Positions 17,543-26,540 of a stretch of 64,000 nt of DNA are shown here, one piece after another. Source of the DNA: Corynebacterium cystitidis (GTDB lineage: Bacteria; Actinomycetota; Actinomycetes; Mycobacteriales; Mycobacteriaceae); assembly GCF_900187295.1 (NCBI RefSeq), contig NZ_LT906473.1, forward strand, positions 1,550,001-1,614,000, written 5' to 3'. Both the position numbers and the translations under genes were made by a program. The notes below the pieces were generated by a model, which saw only the letters and a program-made list of their open reading frames with translations, had not been told where the DNA came from and made no database searches. The first letter of the stretch is position 1, and the number at the start of each line of letters is the position of its first letter.

Positions 17543-17590
17543 CCGCCTTTCTACTACCCCTTTCATGGTGTGTGGGAAGGCGGTTTCTTT
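17543..17590 (+). terminator. Terminator after the small lipoprotein gene
   Basis: CCGCCTT at 17543-17549 pairs with AAGGCGG at 17577-17583, followed by TTTCTTT. Confidence 0.6.
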
Positions 17591-17622
17591 ATTCGTCGGC
17601 ACGCCCGTGCACAAACCACAAA

Positions 17623-17654
17623 GCCCGGCCCTCCGTAGATGAGGAGGTCCGGGC
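17623..17654 (-). terminator. Terminator of the Bax1-I family gene
   Basis: The stem GCCCGGaCCTC pairs with GAGGgCCGGGC on the minus strand with one mismatch and is followed by TTTGTGGTTTG, 28 bases after the gene's stop. Confidence 0.65.
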
Positions 17655-17681
17655 GAAAAGGTAGCTGAAGCTTCTCAGGCG

Positions 17682-18503
17682 TTAATCGCGCTGGAGGTAG
17701 CTGAGCAGGCGCAGGATCTCGGTGTAGAGCCACACCAAGGTCACAGCCAGGCCGAGTGCCACGCCCCACGCCATCTTTGCTGGCGCACCAGTACGGATCA
17801 GCTGATCTGCCACATCGAAGTCCTGCAGGAAGCTGAGAGCTGCCAGCACAATGCACACCACGGAGAAGATGATGGCGATGGTGCCACCGTCACGCAACGG
17901 GTTAAAGCCGAAGAAGATCGCTCCAACCAGGTTACCAAGCGCCAGGATTGCGACACCGAAGATCGCGCCAGTGAGCACGCGCGTGAACTTTGGAGTAACG
18001 CGGATGGCGCCGGTCTTGTACACGAAGAGCATGCCGCCGAACACACCAACGGTGCCCAGGATCGCCTGGCCGATAATCGCTGCACCATTCGAGTCACCAA
18101 AGGTCCAACCGCTGAACAGCAGCGAGATGCCACCGACGAAGAGGCCTTCGAACGCCGCGTAAATCAAAGTGACGGTCTTCGAGCCGAACTTATTACCGAA
18201 GGAGTGGACAAGCACTGCGATGAAGCCGCCGATCGCACCGACGATGGCCAGGATCATCGAAACGCCTGGATTGATCCGCGCAACACCAAAGTTGATCAGG
18301 GCAAATAGCACGATCACGCCGAGGGTGATGCCGGTTTTGGTCACCACATCATCAACGGTCATGGGGCGATTGTCGTCGGAAGCCTGCTGGGGCGGGAAGC
18401 CCTGCTGGCCACTGTAGTTGTCAAAACCTTGCTGCTGGTAGCCGTAACCACCTTGCTGTTGGGAGGCAGGTAGCTTCGTCAGAACAGGGTTATTACTGCG
18501 CAC
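17682..18503 (-). CDS. Bax inhibitor-1/YccA family membrane protein, 273 aa
   Basis: A Gln/Gly/Tyr-rich cytoplasmic N-terminus (about 1-45) precedes seven hydrophobic segments, including GVIVLFALINFGVARI, LIYAAFEGLFVGGISLLFSG and WGVALGLAVTLVWLYTEIL. The acidic residues in the last segments and the closing LLSYLQRD fit the BrxI/YccA (TMBIM) group, which are pH-sensitive calcium-leak channels or protease-associated proteins in the few studied cases. The start is GTG 18503. The bacterial role is not established. Confidence 0.9.
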   Translation of the reverse strand: MRSNNPVLTKLPASQQQGGYGYQQQGFDNYSGQQGFPPQQASDDNRPMTVDDVVTKTGITLGVIVLFALINFGVARINPGVSMILAIVGAIGGFIAVLVHSFGNKFGSKTVTLIYAAFEGLFVGGISLLFSGWTFGDSNGAAIIGQAILGTVGVFGGMLFVYKTGAIRVTPKFTRVLTGAIFGVAILALGNLVGAIFFGFNPLRDGGTIAIIFSVVCIVLAALSFLQDFDVADQLIRTGAPAKMAWGVALGLAVTLVWLYTEILRLLSYLQRD

Positions 18504-18653
18504 GATTTCACCCGGATCCTTTCTCTGTTACACGTAAACACGTAAATCTTTTGCTTTCACACTCTCCAACGTCCCATGCGAGTAAATCGTTCCCCACCAC
18601 CACCGGAAATATGATGCAAATCACAGTATTTATTTATTCTTCGATATAAAGTT

Positions 18654-19625
18654 ATGCCTATGAGTGGTTTGCGACAGTGGTGGAAGCGACTCCAACCCGA
18701 GGTAGGCGGCGCTGCCCTGCGCCGTAAATTCAACGCACTTTTCGGCGACGAGGAGCCGATCACCTACGAATTCGGCGATGTCCCCATTTATGTCTTCCAC
18801 GCAAACGAGCCTGTCCCCCACTTCCTCTACACAACTTTTGGCCTTTCGCGTGTCAACTCCGCCACCCCGGTCGCGGGAACCCAGACCGAACTGACCATCC
18901 GCATCCCCGATGACCAGAGCCTGCCACCTGAGTGGCCCGCCCGCGTCCTCGACCGAATCGTGCGCTATCTGAACCGCGTGGATAACCCGCTCGAACCGGG
19001 CCACCACATGGATTTCAGCGAGCCCTTATCTGAGGACTCCACTTTGACTGCGCTGATCTTCGTCACCGACCCACTGCTAGGCGTGGTGGATACCGCCAGC
19101 GGTTTTGTCCGCTTCACTTACGCCATCGGTGTCACGCCCGACGATCTACGTGACGCGTTGATCTGGGATGCTCGGAAGTTTGCCGGTGTGTTCGGCGAGT
19201 ACTTCCCCCTCGGCCTGTCCGATCCTTCCCGCCACTCACTGCGCGACATCCCCGAGGCCCACACAATCTTAACCAGCGCGACGCAGCGCCAGGGCTCGTC
19301 GTTAAGCGGCGTGATGACGAAATACCTGGACTTTACGGATGACCCTGAGGTGCGCATCGACCTGACATCGGCAAGCGCAGAGCATCTCCTGAACGCGATC
19401 CGCTATCGCATCGTGTACGGCCGCAGCTTCAGCCTCGTTGGCAAAGATCGCTGGCTGGAAATCATTCCAGGCGACGGTGCGCCCCTCGTAGAGAACCGTC
19501 GCATGGTGCTTGAGGTTTCCGAAACGCTGGCAAACGAGCTCCTGGCAACCTTCGACATAGTGCCTGGCACTTACCGCTTCACAACTAGCCCTTTAACCCT
19601 GCAAGTCTTTGACCCAAATAGGTAG
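18654..19625 (+). CDS. Suppressor-of-fused-like domain protein, 323 aa
   Basis: The N-terminal part carries the SUFU-like pattern HFLYTTFGLSRVNS and TELTIRIPDDQSLPPEWPA (about 55-105), then RVLDRIVRYLNR and SALIFVTDPLLG-type segments. In bacteria such domains occur in immunity-like or stress proteins, but no general function is settled. The C-terminal half (about 200-323) I do not recognise. It is a single gene between the Bax1-I gene and tRNA-Leu, with no signal peptide or membrane span. Confidence 0.75.
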   Translation: MPMSGLRQWWKRLQPEVGGAALRRKFNALFGDEEPITYEFGDVPIYVFHANEPVPHFLYTTFGLSRVNSATPVAGTQTELTIRIPDDQSLPPEWPARVLDRIVRYLNRVDNPLEPGHHMDFSEPLSEDSTLTALIFVTDPLLGVVDTASGFVRFTYAIGVTPDDLRDALIWDARKFAGVFGEYFPLGLSDPSRHSLRDIPEAHTILTSATQRQGSSLSGVMTKYLDFTDDPEVRIDLTSASAEHLLNAIRYRIVYGRSFSLVGKDRWLEIIPGDGAPLVENRRMVLEVSETLANELLATFDIVPGTYRFTTSPLTLQVFDPNR

Positions 19626-19641
19626 CCTGAGCTGTACGTAT

Positions 19642-19718
19642 TGGTGCCCCCAGTGGGACTCGAACCCACACTGGATTGATTTTAAGTCAACTGCCTCTGC
19701 CGATTGGGCTATGGGGGC
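19642..19718 (-). tRNA. tRNA-Leu (anticodon UAA), CCA encoded
   Basis: On the minus strand: a 7-bp acceptor stem (GCCCCCA with TGGGGGC), D arm, anticodon stem GTTGA/TCAAT with loop CTTAAAA giving anticodon UAA, a short variable loop (CCAGT), T arm GTGGG-TTCGAGT-CCCAC, and encoded ACCA. The anticodon reads Leu, although the variable loop is short, unlike the long arm usual for Leu tRNAs. Confidence 0.85.
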
Positions 19719-19823
19719 ACAGCCGAAAAATAACGGTCTCGCACTAGTGTAGACGGTTGCCCCGCATCGGAAGAAATAGGCCCCTATTTTTCTAGCCAAG
19801 GCTGACGCGGTAGATTCAGGAAA

Positions 19824-21284
19824 ATGACAACCAAGCATTCCGTTTCCGTGTGGTCGTTGATGGCGCTGATCATTGGGTCAACTGTGGGTGCTGGGATTTT
19901 CTCACTACCGCAAAACATCGCCTCGGCGGCAGGCCCCGGCGCGATGCTCATTGGTTGGGCGATTACTGCGGTGGGGATGTTGGCAATCGCGTTTGTGTTT
20001 CAGATTCTTGCGCTGCGCAAACCATATTTGGAATCAGGGGTGTATTCGTATGTGCGCGCAGGCCTCGGCGATTTCATCGGTTTTGCATCCGCGTGGGGGT
20101 ACTGGCTGGGTTCTGTGATCGCACAGGTGGGCTACGCCACCTTGTTCTTCAGCACACTTGGCCACTATGTCCCACTATTTTCAGCGGAGAATCGGTGGGT
20201 GTCTGTGGTGTCTGTTTCACTGTTAACCTGGACGATTTTCACCCTGCTTACTCGAGGTGTGCAGCAGGCGACAGTTCTGAACCTAGTGGCTACCGTAGCG
20301 AAGCTGCTGCCGATTTTCGCGTTTATCTTGCTCATCGCATTCTTGGGTTTTTCCTGGGATAAGTTCACGGCTGATTTCTGGGGCAGGGCGTCTGGCACCG
20401 TGTTTGAACAGGTGAAGGGCACCATGCTGTTTACCGTGTGGGTGTTTATTGGTGTTGAGGGCGCATCTGTGTACTCCAAGCAGGCACAATCCCGACGCGA
20501 CGTTGGACGCGCAACCATCTTAGGTTTTTTCGCGGTCCTGGCGCTTCTCGTGTCCATCACCACCTTGTCCTATGGTGTTCTCCCCCAAGAAGAACTTGCA
20601 GCGCTGCCGGATAATTCGATGGCCGCGGTTCTTACCGCTGTGGTTGGCCCGTGGGGTGGAGCATTGATCTCGCTCGGTTTGTGCTTGTCTGTACTTGGCG
20701 CTTACGTGTCGTGGCAGATGTTGGCAGCCGAGCCTGTTGCCATGATGGCTTTCGATGGGCTCCTCCCCAAGGCCTTAGGCAAGGTCACACATACTGGCGC
20801 ACCGTGGGCGGCGCAGCTCGTGTCAACGATTGTGATCCAGTTGTGGGTGATTGTTTTCTTCATTTCCGAGACCGCTTACACGTCGATGGTGCAGTTAGCC
20901 ACAGTCTTGTATCTGGTGCCTTACTTGTTCTCCGCCTTGTACCTGGTGCTGCTCGTGGTGCGGGGCCGAGGCATTTCGCATCCGCACGCGGGGGAACGTT
21001 TCGACGATTCCGGCCCCGCCGTCGATAAGCGCACGAATCGGAAGCACCTCGTCGTAGGTGTGCTCGCCATGCTCTACTCCCTGTGGCTGTTCTATGCTGC
21101 TGACCCTGTTTATGTGCTCTACGGCGCGCTCGCCGTGCTGCCCGGGTTGATCCCGTATGTGTGGACGCGCCTTGCGGCACGGGAGCGCGTATTCAACGCT
21201 TTTGAGTACGTTGTTGTCGCCATGATCGTTGTGGCATCGATAGTTGCGCTGTGGGGAATTGCGCACGGTGCGCTGGAATTGTAA
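19824..21284 (+). CDS. lysI: APC-family lysine permease, LysI-like, 486 aa
   Basis: A basic amino acid/antiporter-type carrier in the plasma membrane with about 12-13 hydrophobic segments. Conserved features are the substrate-loop signature GSTVGAGIFSLPQNIASAAG (about 18-37), GYWLGSVIAQVGYATLFFSTLG, FIGVEGASVYSKQA, ALPDNSMAAVL and GAYVSWQMLAAEP. It closely resembles the lysine uptake permease LysI of Corynebacterium glutamicum from start to end, so lysine is the likely substrate, in uniport or exchange. The broader ArcD arginine/ornithine exchanger group is the alternative. It converges with mfd 13 bases away. Confidence 0.92.
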   Translation: MTTKHSVSVWSLMALIIGSTVGAGIFSLPQNIASAAGPGAMLIGWAITAVGMLAIAFVFQILALRKPYLESGVYSYVRAGLGDFIGFASAWGYWLGSVIAQVGYATLFFSTLGHYVPLFSAENRWVSVVSVSLLTWTIFTLLTRGVQQATVLNLVATVAKLLPIFAFILLIAFLGFSWDKFTADFWGRASGTVFEQVKGTMLFTVWVFIGVEGASVYSKQAQSRRDVGRATILGFFAVLALLVSITTLSYGVLPQEELAALPDNSMAAVLTAVVGPWGGALISLGLCLSVLGAYVSWQMLAAEPVAMMAFDGLLPKALGKVTHTGAPWAAQLVSTIVIQLWVIVFFISETAYTSMVQLATVLYLVPYLFSALYLVLLVVRGRGISHPHAGERFDDSGPAVDKRTNRKHLVVGVLAMLYSLWLFYAADPVYVLYGALAVLPGLIPYVWTRLAARERVFNAFEYVVVAMIVVASIVALWGIAHGALEL

Positions 21285-21297
21285 TTTTTAGTCAGCC

Positions 21298-24200
21298 TTA
21301 CTCGCTGACCGAAAACACGCTCTTTTCTCGTTGCGGGGCAGTCTCACCGCCAGTCTCAGGCACCTGTGGCACATCGAACATCCCAGCCAGGAAGTCGGCG
21401 ACCCACTGCAGCAGGGCGGTATCACGCAGACCGGGTTGGTTGATGCCCTTGCCTGCCTTAGGGAATGGTACTTGCACAGCCTTCGCAGCCGCGCGGTACG
21501 CCGAACCTGGGTACAGACGCTTCAGCCGTACTTGTTTCGAATCTGGCAGGTCTACCGGGTGCAGCTTGATGCGGTTGCCCTGCACCGTAATATTTGCCAC
21601 GCCAGCGGCACGGGCTTGATGGCGCACCCGGGCCACAGCCATCAAGCGCTGAACTTCCTCCGGCAACGGGCCGAAGCGGTCGGTCATCTCCTCGATGATG
21701 GTGGTCAGTTGGTCGTCGTCACGCGTCTCTGCGATCTTGCGGTACTGCTCAAGCCGCAAGCGTTCAGAGTTGACGTAGGTCTCGGGGATGTGCGCGTCGA
21801 CAGGCAGGTCGATGCGGATTTCTTTCGGGCCTTGGTCGGTGGCATCAACCACTTCGCCGGTGGCGAGCGCCTTGTAGGTAGCAACGGCTTCTCCCACCAA
21901 GCGCACATACAGATCAAAACCAACACCGGCGATGTGGCCGGACTGTTCCGCACCCAGCACATTGCCGGCTCCGCGCATTTCCAAGTCCTTTTGCGCCACC
22001 GCCATCCCGGCACCCAAATCATTGTTCTGGGCGATGGTGGCCAGACGGTCGTAGCTAGTCTCGGTGAGCGTGGCACCCTTCGGATACAGGAAATAGGCAT
22101 AGCCACGCTCGCGCGAACGTCCGACACGCCCGCGTAGCTGGTGCAGCTGGCTAAGCCCCATATTCTGCGCATTTTCGACGATCAACGTGTTCGCGTTGGC
22201 TATATCCAACCCTGTTTCTACGATTGTTGTGCACACCAACACGTCAAATTCGCGGTCCCAGAACCCCTGCACTGTTTGCTCGAGTACCTGCTCACTCATC
22301 TGCCCGTGAGCGACCACGATGCGCGCCTCCGGCACAAGCTCGCGCAGCTCACGCGCCTTCTTCTCAATGTCACTGACCTTGTTGTGGATGAAAAAGACCT
22401 GGCCGTCGCGCAAAAGTTCGCGCCTTATCGACGCCGCCACTTGCTTTTCTTCATACGGACCCACATAGGTCAATACCGGGTGGCGGTCTTCTGGCGGGGT
22501 GGTGATGGAGGTCATTTCGCGGATCCCGGTCATGCTCATTTCGAGGGTGCGCGGAATTGGTGTTGCGGTCATGGTCAACACATCCACGTGCGCCTTAAGC
22601 GCTTTGATGTGCTCCTTGTGCTCCACACCGAAGCGCTGCTCTTCATCCACCACGATCAGGCCCAGGTTCTTCCATTGCACACCAGTTTGTAGCAGGCGGT
22701 GAGTACCGATCACGATGTCCACGGAGCCGTCGGCAAGCCCCTTTAAGATCTTCTTCGAATCAGCAGCGGACGTAAAACGCGACAGCTCGCGGATCTCCAC
22801 ACCGAAGCCAGCCATGCGGGTGGCGAAGGTGGAATAGTGTTGCTGGGCAAGAAGTGTCGTCGGCACGAGCACCGCCACCTGCGCCCCGTCTTGGACAGCC
22901 TTGAAAGCTGCGCGCACAGCTACCTCAGTTTTGCCGAAGCCCACATCACCCACGATCACGCGGTCCATGGGCACCGGCTTTTCCATGTCTTCTTTGACGG
23001 CTTCAATAGCCACCATCTGGTCCTCCGTCTCCACGAACGGGAAGGCGTCTTCCATTTCGTGCTGCCACGGCGAATCCGCCGCGAATGCGTGGCCCGGCGC
23101 GCTGACCCGCTTAGCGTAGAGTTGCACCAGTTCACCGGCGATTTCGCGGACGGCGGCGCGCGCCTTTTTCTTCGTGTTTTTCCAGTCAGAACCGCCCATC
23201 TTGGACAGGGTGGGTGATTCGCCGCCGGAGTATTTTGACAGCAGGTCTAAAGACTCCATGGGCACCCACAGCTGGTCATTTGGCTGCCCGCGTTTGCTCG
23301 GCGCGTATTCCAACACGATGTATTCGCGCCGGCTGGTCTCTTCCCCGCTGGTAATCGCCCGTTCCGCCATTTTTACGAAGCGGGCGATCCCGTGGGTTTC
23401 ATGCACCACGTAGTCGCCGGGCTGCAGCGCTAAAGGATCGACGCGGTTGCGCCTTTTCGCTTTTCGACGCTTCGCTCCTGCAATATCTCCGACCCGGTTA
23501 CCGGTGACATCTGTTTCTGTGACCACGACCAGGGGGATGTGGGTGCCGGGGAAGATCAGGCCGGCGTGGCTGACGGCCTGGTAGAGGGTGATCTTGCCGT
23601 CGATAGGCTCTAGCCCCGCGCTGGCGATGCGCGCCGAGATACCGTTTTCGCGGAATCTGTCCGCCATGCGTTCCACGGTGCCCTTGGCGGGAGCGATAAA
23701 GGCAGCCGCTCCCCCGTCGGCCACATGCTTTTTCAGCTGGGCCATGAGCGCTTCAATCTCTTTAGCCTCGCCGCGCGGCGCCGGGGCCGGGGTGAACTCG
23801 AGCGGCAGTGTGTCGGCCTCGTCGGCTGCGAACATGCCGGGTGGGGCAAATGTCCACCACCGCGCGCCAGCTTTCTCGGCAGAGACCTTGAGCGATTCAA
23901 ATGAGCGGTACGAGGTAGCAGACAGGTCCAGCCCTTCGACTGCGACCGGTCCTTCGGCGCCCATGGCCGCGGCCTCCCACCCGGCCTCCAAGAATTCCTG
24001 GTCGGTCTGCTCCAGGTCAGCAATGCGGGTGCGCACCTTTTCTGGGCTGGTTACCAGCACTACGGAGCCTTCCGGCATCAGATCGGGCAGCACCTGGAAC
24101 TGCTGGTCTGTCAGCGCAGGCATCAGCGCTTCCATTCCGTCGGCGTGTGTGTGCTCGGAGATGCGGGTGAGTAATTGCACCAATGTGGGGTTGGTGGGAA

Positions 24201-24936
24201 ACTCACGCGACAGTTCGTCGGCACGCGCGGCTACGGTGTCGTCGATCAGCAATTGGCGGGCCGGGAATACTTCTACCCGGGTAATCTCCTCGATGGTGCG
24301 CTGATCGGCTACGGCGAAGCTGCGCAGGTCGGTGATCTCGTCGCCCCAGAACTCGAGGCGGACCGGGTGTTCGGCGGTGGTGGGGAACACGTCGATGATG
24401 CCGCCGCGTGTGGCAAATTCTCCGCGTGCAGCCACCATGTCCACGTGCTTGTAGGCAAAGGTGGTCAGGGCGTTGACAAGCTTTGTGAAGTCGCGCTCCT
24501 GGTCTTGTTCCACCACGATCGGCTCTATCGCGGGCAGGAACGGCTGGCAGAATCCGCGCGCCGACGTGACCACGACTTGCAAGTTTGGCAGCCGGTGCAG
24601 AACCTCAAAACGCGTGCCGACGACGTCTGCTCCCGGGCTGAGGCGCTCATGCGGGAGAGTCTCAAAAGCGGGAAACTTGGCCACTTTATCCTCACCGAGC
24701 ATTGCCGCAAGCTCAGCGGTGAGATCCTCGGCTTCGTGGCTGGTTGCGGTGACGGCTAGCACCGGGGTTTTCCGCGCCAGCGCCCCGACAGCCCAGGGGC
24801 GAACCTGATCAATGCCCGTGATGTGCAAAGCCTGGGTTCCAGCTTCCTCGTGAAGTTGGGAGACGAGACCTTTTAGTTTCGGGTCGGACGCTGCTTTGGT
24901 GAGCAGCCCCGCCAACATCGGAAGGTTGTCTGTCAT
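21298..24936 (-). CDS. mfd: Transcription-repair coupling factor Mfd, 1212 aa
   Basis: Displaces stalled RNA polymerase at DNA lesions and recruits UvrA. In order: a UvrB-like N-terminal module (about 20-300, with GADVVGTRFEVLHRLPNLQ), the polymerase-interacting domain beginning LQPGDYVVHETHGIARF (about 505), the helicase core with Walker A VGDVGFGKTEVAVRAA, the DEEQ box VVDEEQRFG, TATPIPRTLEMSMTG and QLRGRVGRSRERGYAY, and the TRCF C-terminal domain. The length is normal for actinobacteria. The start is ATG 24936; the next gene upstream is tRNA-Gln on the other strand. Confidence 0.98.
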   Translation of the reverse strand: MTDNLPMLAGLLTKAASDPKLKGLVSQLHEEAGTQALHITGIDQVRPWAVGALARKTPVLAVTATSHEAEDLTAELAAMLGEDKVAKFPAFETLPHERLSPGADVVGTRFEVLHRLPNLQVVVTSARGFCQPFLPAIEPIVVEQDQERDFTKLVNALTTFAYKHVDMVAARGEFATRGGIIDVFPTTAEHPVRLEFWGDEITDLRSFAVADQRTIEEITRVEVFPARQLLIDDTVAARADELSREFPTNPTLVQLLTRISEHTHADGMEALMPALTDQQFQVLPDLMPEGSVVLVTSPEKVRTRIADLEQTDQEFLEAGWEAAAMGAEGPVAVEGLDLSATSYRSFESLKVSAEKAGARWWTFAPPGMFAADEADTLPLEFTPAPAPRGEAKEIEALMAQLKKHVADGGAAAFIAPAKGTVERMADRFRENGISARIASAGLEPIDGKITLYQAVSHAGLIFPGTHIPLVVVTETDVTGNRVGDIAGAKRRKAKRRNRVDPLALQPGDYVVHETHGIARFVKMAERAITSGEETSRREYIVLEYAPSKRGQPNDQLWVPMESLDLLSKYSGGESPTLSKMGGSDWKNTKKKARAAVREIAGELVQLYAKRVSAPGHAFAADSPWQHEMEDAFPFVETEDQMVAIEAVKEDMEKPVPMDRVIVGDVGFGKTEVAVRAAFKAVQDGAQVAVLVPTTLLAQQHYSTFATRMAGFGVEIRELSRFTSAADSKKILKGLADGSVDIVIGTHRLLQTGVQWKNLGLIVVDEEQRFGVEHKEHIKALKAHVDVLTMTATPIPRTLEMSMTGIREMTSITTPPEDRHPVLTYVGPYEEKQVAASIRRELLRDGQVFFIHNKVSDIEKKARELRELVPEARIVVAHGQMSEQVLEQTVQGFWDREFDVLVCTTIVETGLDIANANTLIVENAQNMGLSQLHQLRGRVGRSRERGYAYFLYPKGATLTETSYDRLATIAQNNDLGAGMAVAQKDLEMRGAGNVLGAEQSGHIAGVGFDLYVRLVGEAVATYKALATGEVVDATDQGPKEIRIDLPVDAHIPETYVNSERLRLEQYRKIAETRDDDQLTTIIEEMTDRFGPLPEEVQRLMAVARVRHQARAAGVANITVQGNRIKLHPVDLPDSKQVRLKRLYPGSAYRAAAKAVQVPFPKAGKGINQPGLRDTALLQWVADFLAGMFDVPQVPETGGETAPQREKSVFSVSE

Positions 24937-25128
24937 TCCTCAACTCCTACATTGCGAATTATTTCCGGTTGTGCCCGCAAGCCGCGTTGGGCGAACACTG
25001 CCCGCCCAACATTAATCAATGGTTCCCGTCGCTCTGAAACCGGTCATGCGCTGTCTAGCCATGCTGTCTACCCTAGCGGACCTGCTGATTAGGCTTTACG
25101 CAATGATTCGGTAAACTAGTAGGCGATT

Positions 25129-25198
25129 TCCCCATGGTGTAATCGGCAACACTACGGTTTTTGGTACCGTCATTCTAGGTTCGAGTCCTGGTGGGGAA
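25129..25198 (+). tRNA. tRNA-Gln (anticodon UUG)
   Basis: The acceptor stem is TCCCCAT with GTGGGGA, the anticodon stem is CGGTT/GTACCG with the loop carrying TTG, and the T arm CTAGG-TTCGAGT-CCTGG follows. CCA is not encoded. The 3' end from 25178 is duplicated at 27174-27200, so it was used as an integration site. Confidence 0.92.
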
Positions 25199-25204
25199 GC
25201 TTTT
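25178..25204 (+). repeat. Attachment-site repeat, left copy (inside the tRNA-Gln 3' end)
   Basis: 27 bases covering the T arm and acceptor 3' half of tRNA-Gln and five bases beyond it match 27174-27200 with one mismatch. This is the usual mark of tyrosine-recombinase integration into a tRNA gene. Confidence 0.85.
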
Positions 25205-25686
25205 ACCACACCCCCGGCACCTGCTGTTTTAGCAGGCTGCTGGGGTCTTCGGTGTCATCCACAGGCTTAAGGGCTTCAGGGACAAAATCTCCGCACCCAA
25301 GGATGCGGCAGCAGCCATTATCCTCTCCAATCAGCTCCGCAGCACCGTAATCACTGCCTTCTTCTCGCTCCATCCGAGCTATCGAAGTTGCAGTCTCCGT
25401 GTCGATGGCAAGCTTTTCACAAAGTGACCGGAGCACAGGATGTACAGGCAACACCTTAGCCCTCCAACGGGAGTCGAAATAAACTTCATTCCTTTACCGC
25501 CTACCCTTGGCGAATTTAACCTCAAACAAAACGGTTGCGATGCTCCTAACTCCTTTACCAGGGGTGCCCGCCACAAGATCAACCAACTCGTAGGGAACCG
25601 TAAACCTCCTCTCTATTCTCAACAGACCACACCGAAACCCCGGCATCTACTGCCTTCATCGTTAAACCACACACATCAAACTCCAT
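25203..25686 (-). pseudogene. Decayed gene of unknown function in the tRNA-Gln island
   Basis: Reading on the minus strand from ATG 25686, the frame gives MEFDVCGLTMKAVDAGVSVW and stops after about 36 codons. A neighbouring frame continues with FTVPYELVDLVAGTPGKGV and FEVKFAKGRR, meets TAA at 25494-25496, then runs open as RNEVYFDSRWRAKVLPVHPV to a stop near 25203, including NGCCRILGCGDFVPEALKP. The continuity of plausible protein sequence across one frameshift and one stop suggests a dead gene of about 160 codons. I do not recognise the family. An upstream 31-codon frame (25771-25676) overlaps its start. Confidence 0.5.
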
Positions 25687-25993
25687 AACCCACCTTCTCG
25701 CACAGAAGAATCAGTACCCCTTCTAGCCCCGTTTCAATGCCAGATGCCTTCACTTCAGCGAACAATTCCATCTCGGATGCGTTGTGGCAACTCGTCAGTC
25801 TGAACCTCCTCAGGTAGCAACTCGCTAGCCCAATGAATAAAGCTCAGAAGCGCATCCGCCCCTTGGCCTGAGTCCGCAGTCTCCCGAACACTTCAACCTG
25901 CGTAGAAAATACGGGGATAGCCACCTTCCTACGGATCACGCCTCACTGGCTTCGCCACGTTGCCATTGGCCTGATGACCCCGGCAGGGCCACT
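25687..25993. other. Island interior without an intact gene
   Basis: On the minus strand a short frame encodes ADALLSFIHWASELLPEEVQ and ends RIRDGIVR; an overlapping one starts MELFAEVKASGIETG at 25771 and ends at 25676. Both look like pieces of protein but neither is long enough to call. The right part probably holds further integrase remnant sequence in broken frames. Confidence 0.4.
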
Positions 25994-26137
25994 GTGAAAC
26001 TGGTGCAACGGCAGCTGGGTCACGTCAGCGCGAAGATCACACTGGATACCTAAGCAAGTCTGAGGGAGGACGGGTTGGCTACTGTTGTGGACTCGCTAGG
26101 CGCTGTCAGCCAGATTAGTGATCATAAAGCTCATTGA
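25994..26137 (+). pseudogene. C-terminal remnant of a phage-type tyrosine integrase
   Basis: The plus-strand frame reads VKLVQRQLGHVSAKITLDT, then TAA at 26051-26053, and in the same frame ASLREDGLATVVDSLGAVSQ to a TGA at 26135-26137. This is the end of an integrase catalytic domain: LGH is the conserved His motif, and the family reads LDTY at the stop, where Tyr is the nucleophile. A TAC or TAT to TAA change has removed the catalytic residue. The upstream half of the gene is missing or scrambled. It lies inside the element flanked by tRNA-Gln repeats, which it presumably once mobilised. Confidence 0.8.
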
Positions 26138-26540
26138 ATGTGGCTTCGATCCAGATCACGTAGAAGATGTTTGCGCCCCTCCACCCTGCAAGAGCGTGAT
26201 TACCCTCGTGGCGGTAGACACGGAACTTTTCTACATCGGTGAATTGCCGTGGAATCATTGGCTTGATCACATGGCGGGGAAGCAACTCTGACCCCAGCCC
26301 GTGCTTCTTATGCTGAGAAAGTTCCTTCCACGATATCTTGCAACGCTCCTGCCACTTCGTCAGGAAGGCTAACCGCTGCCCATCCGAAAGCTCCTCGAAA
26401 CCCCAGCCTTTTTGCACGTGGCGGAATGATAGAGCCGGATACTCAGTCTCCTGTTCACGCAGCGCTTTAAGGACAGCCCCACTCGAGTTCTGGCCCTTAT
26501 CGTTGGGCCGAGTGCCACGCCGTTTACTCTTCTTCGACAT
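26115..26540 (-). CDS. Candidate toxin partner of a Panacea/SocA-type antitoxin, 141 aa
   Basis: A basic N-terminus (MSKKSKRRGTRPNDKGQ) precedes a compact domain with ALSFRHVQKGWGFEELSDGQ and a C-terminal segment FRVYRHEGNHALAGWRGANI followed by FYVIWIEATFNELYDH. The last part resembles small proteins in which an Arg-rich strand is followed by an F-x-V-x-W/F-x-D/E ending, but I cannot name the family. The start ATG directly follows the stop of the upstream gene (TAAATG), so translation is coupled. By position it is the likely toxin of a two-gene module. Its target is unknown. Confidence 0.65.
   Translation of the reverse strand: MSKKSKRRGTRPNDKGQNSSGAVLKALREQETEYPALSFRHVQKGWGFEELSDGQRLAFLTKWQERCKISWKELSQHKKHGLGSELLPRHVIKPMIPRQFTDVEKFRVYRHEGNHALAGWRGANIFYVIWIEATFNELYDH

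Noticed and set aside
21331-24759. Several plus-strand ORFs opposite mfd
   Set aside because: All lie within the mfd coding region, and none shows a plausible domain or ribosome binding site.
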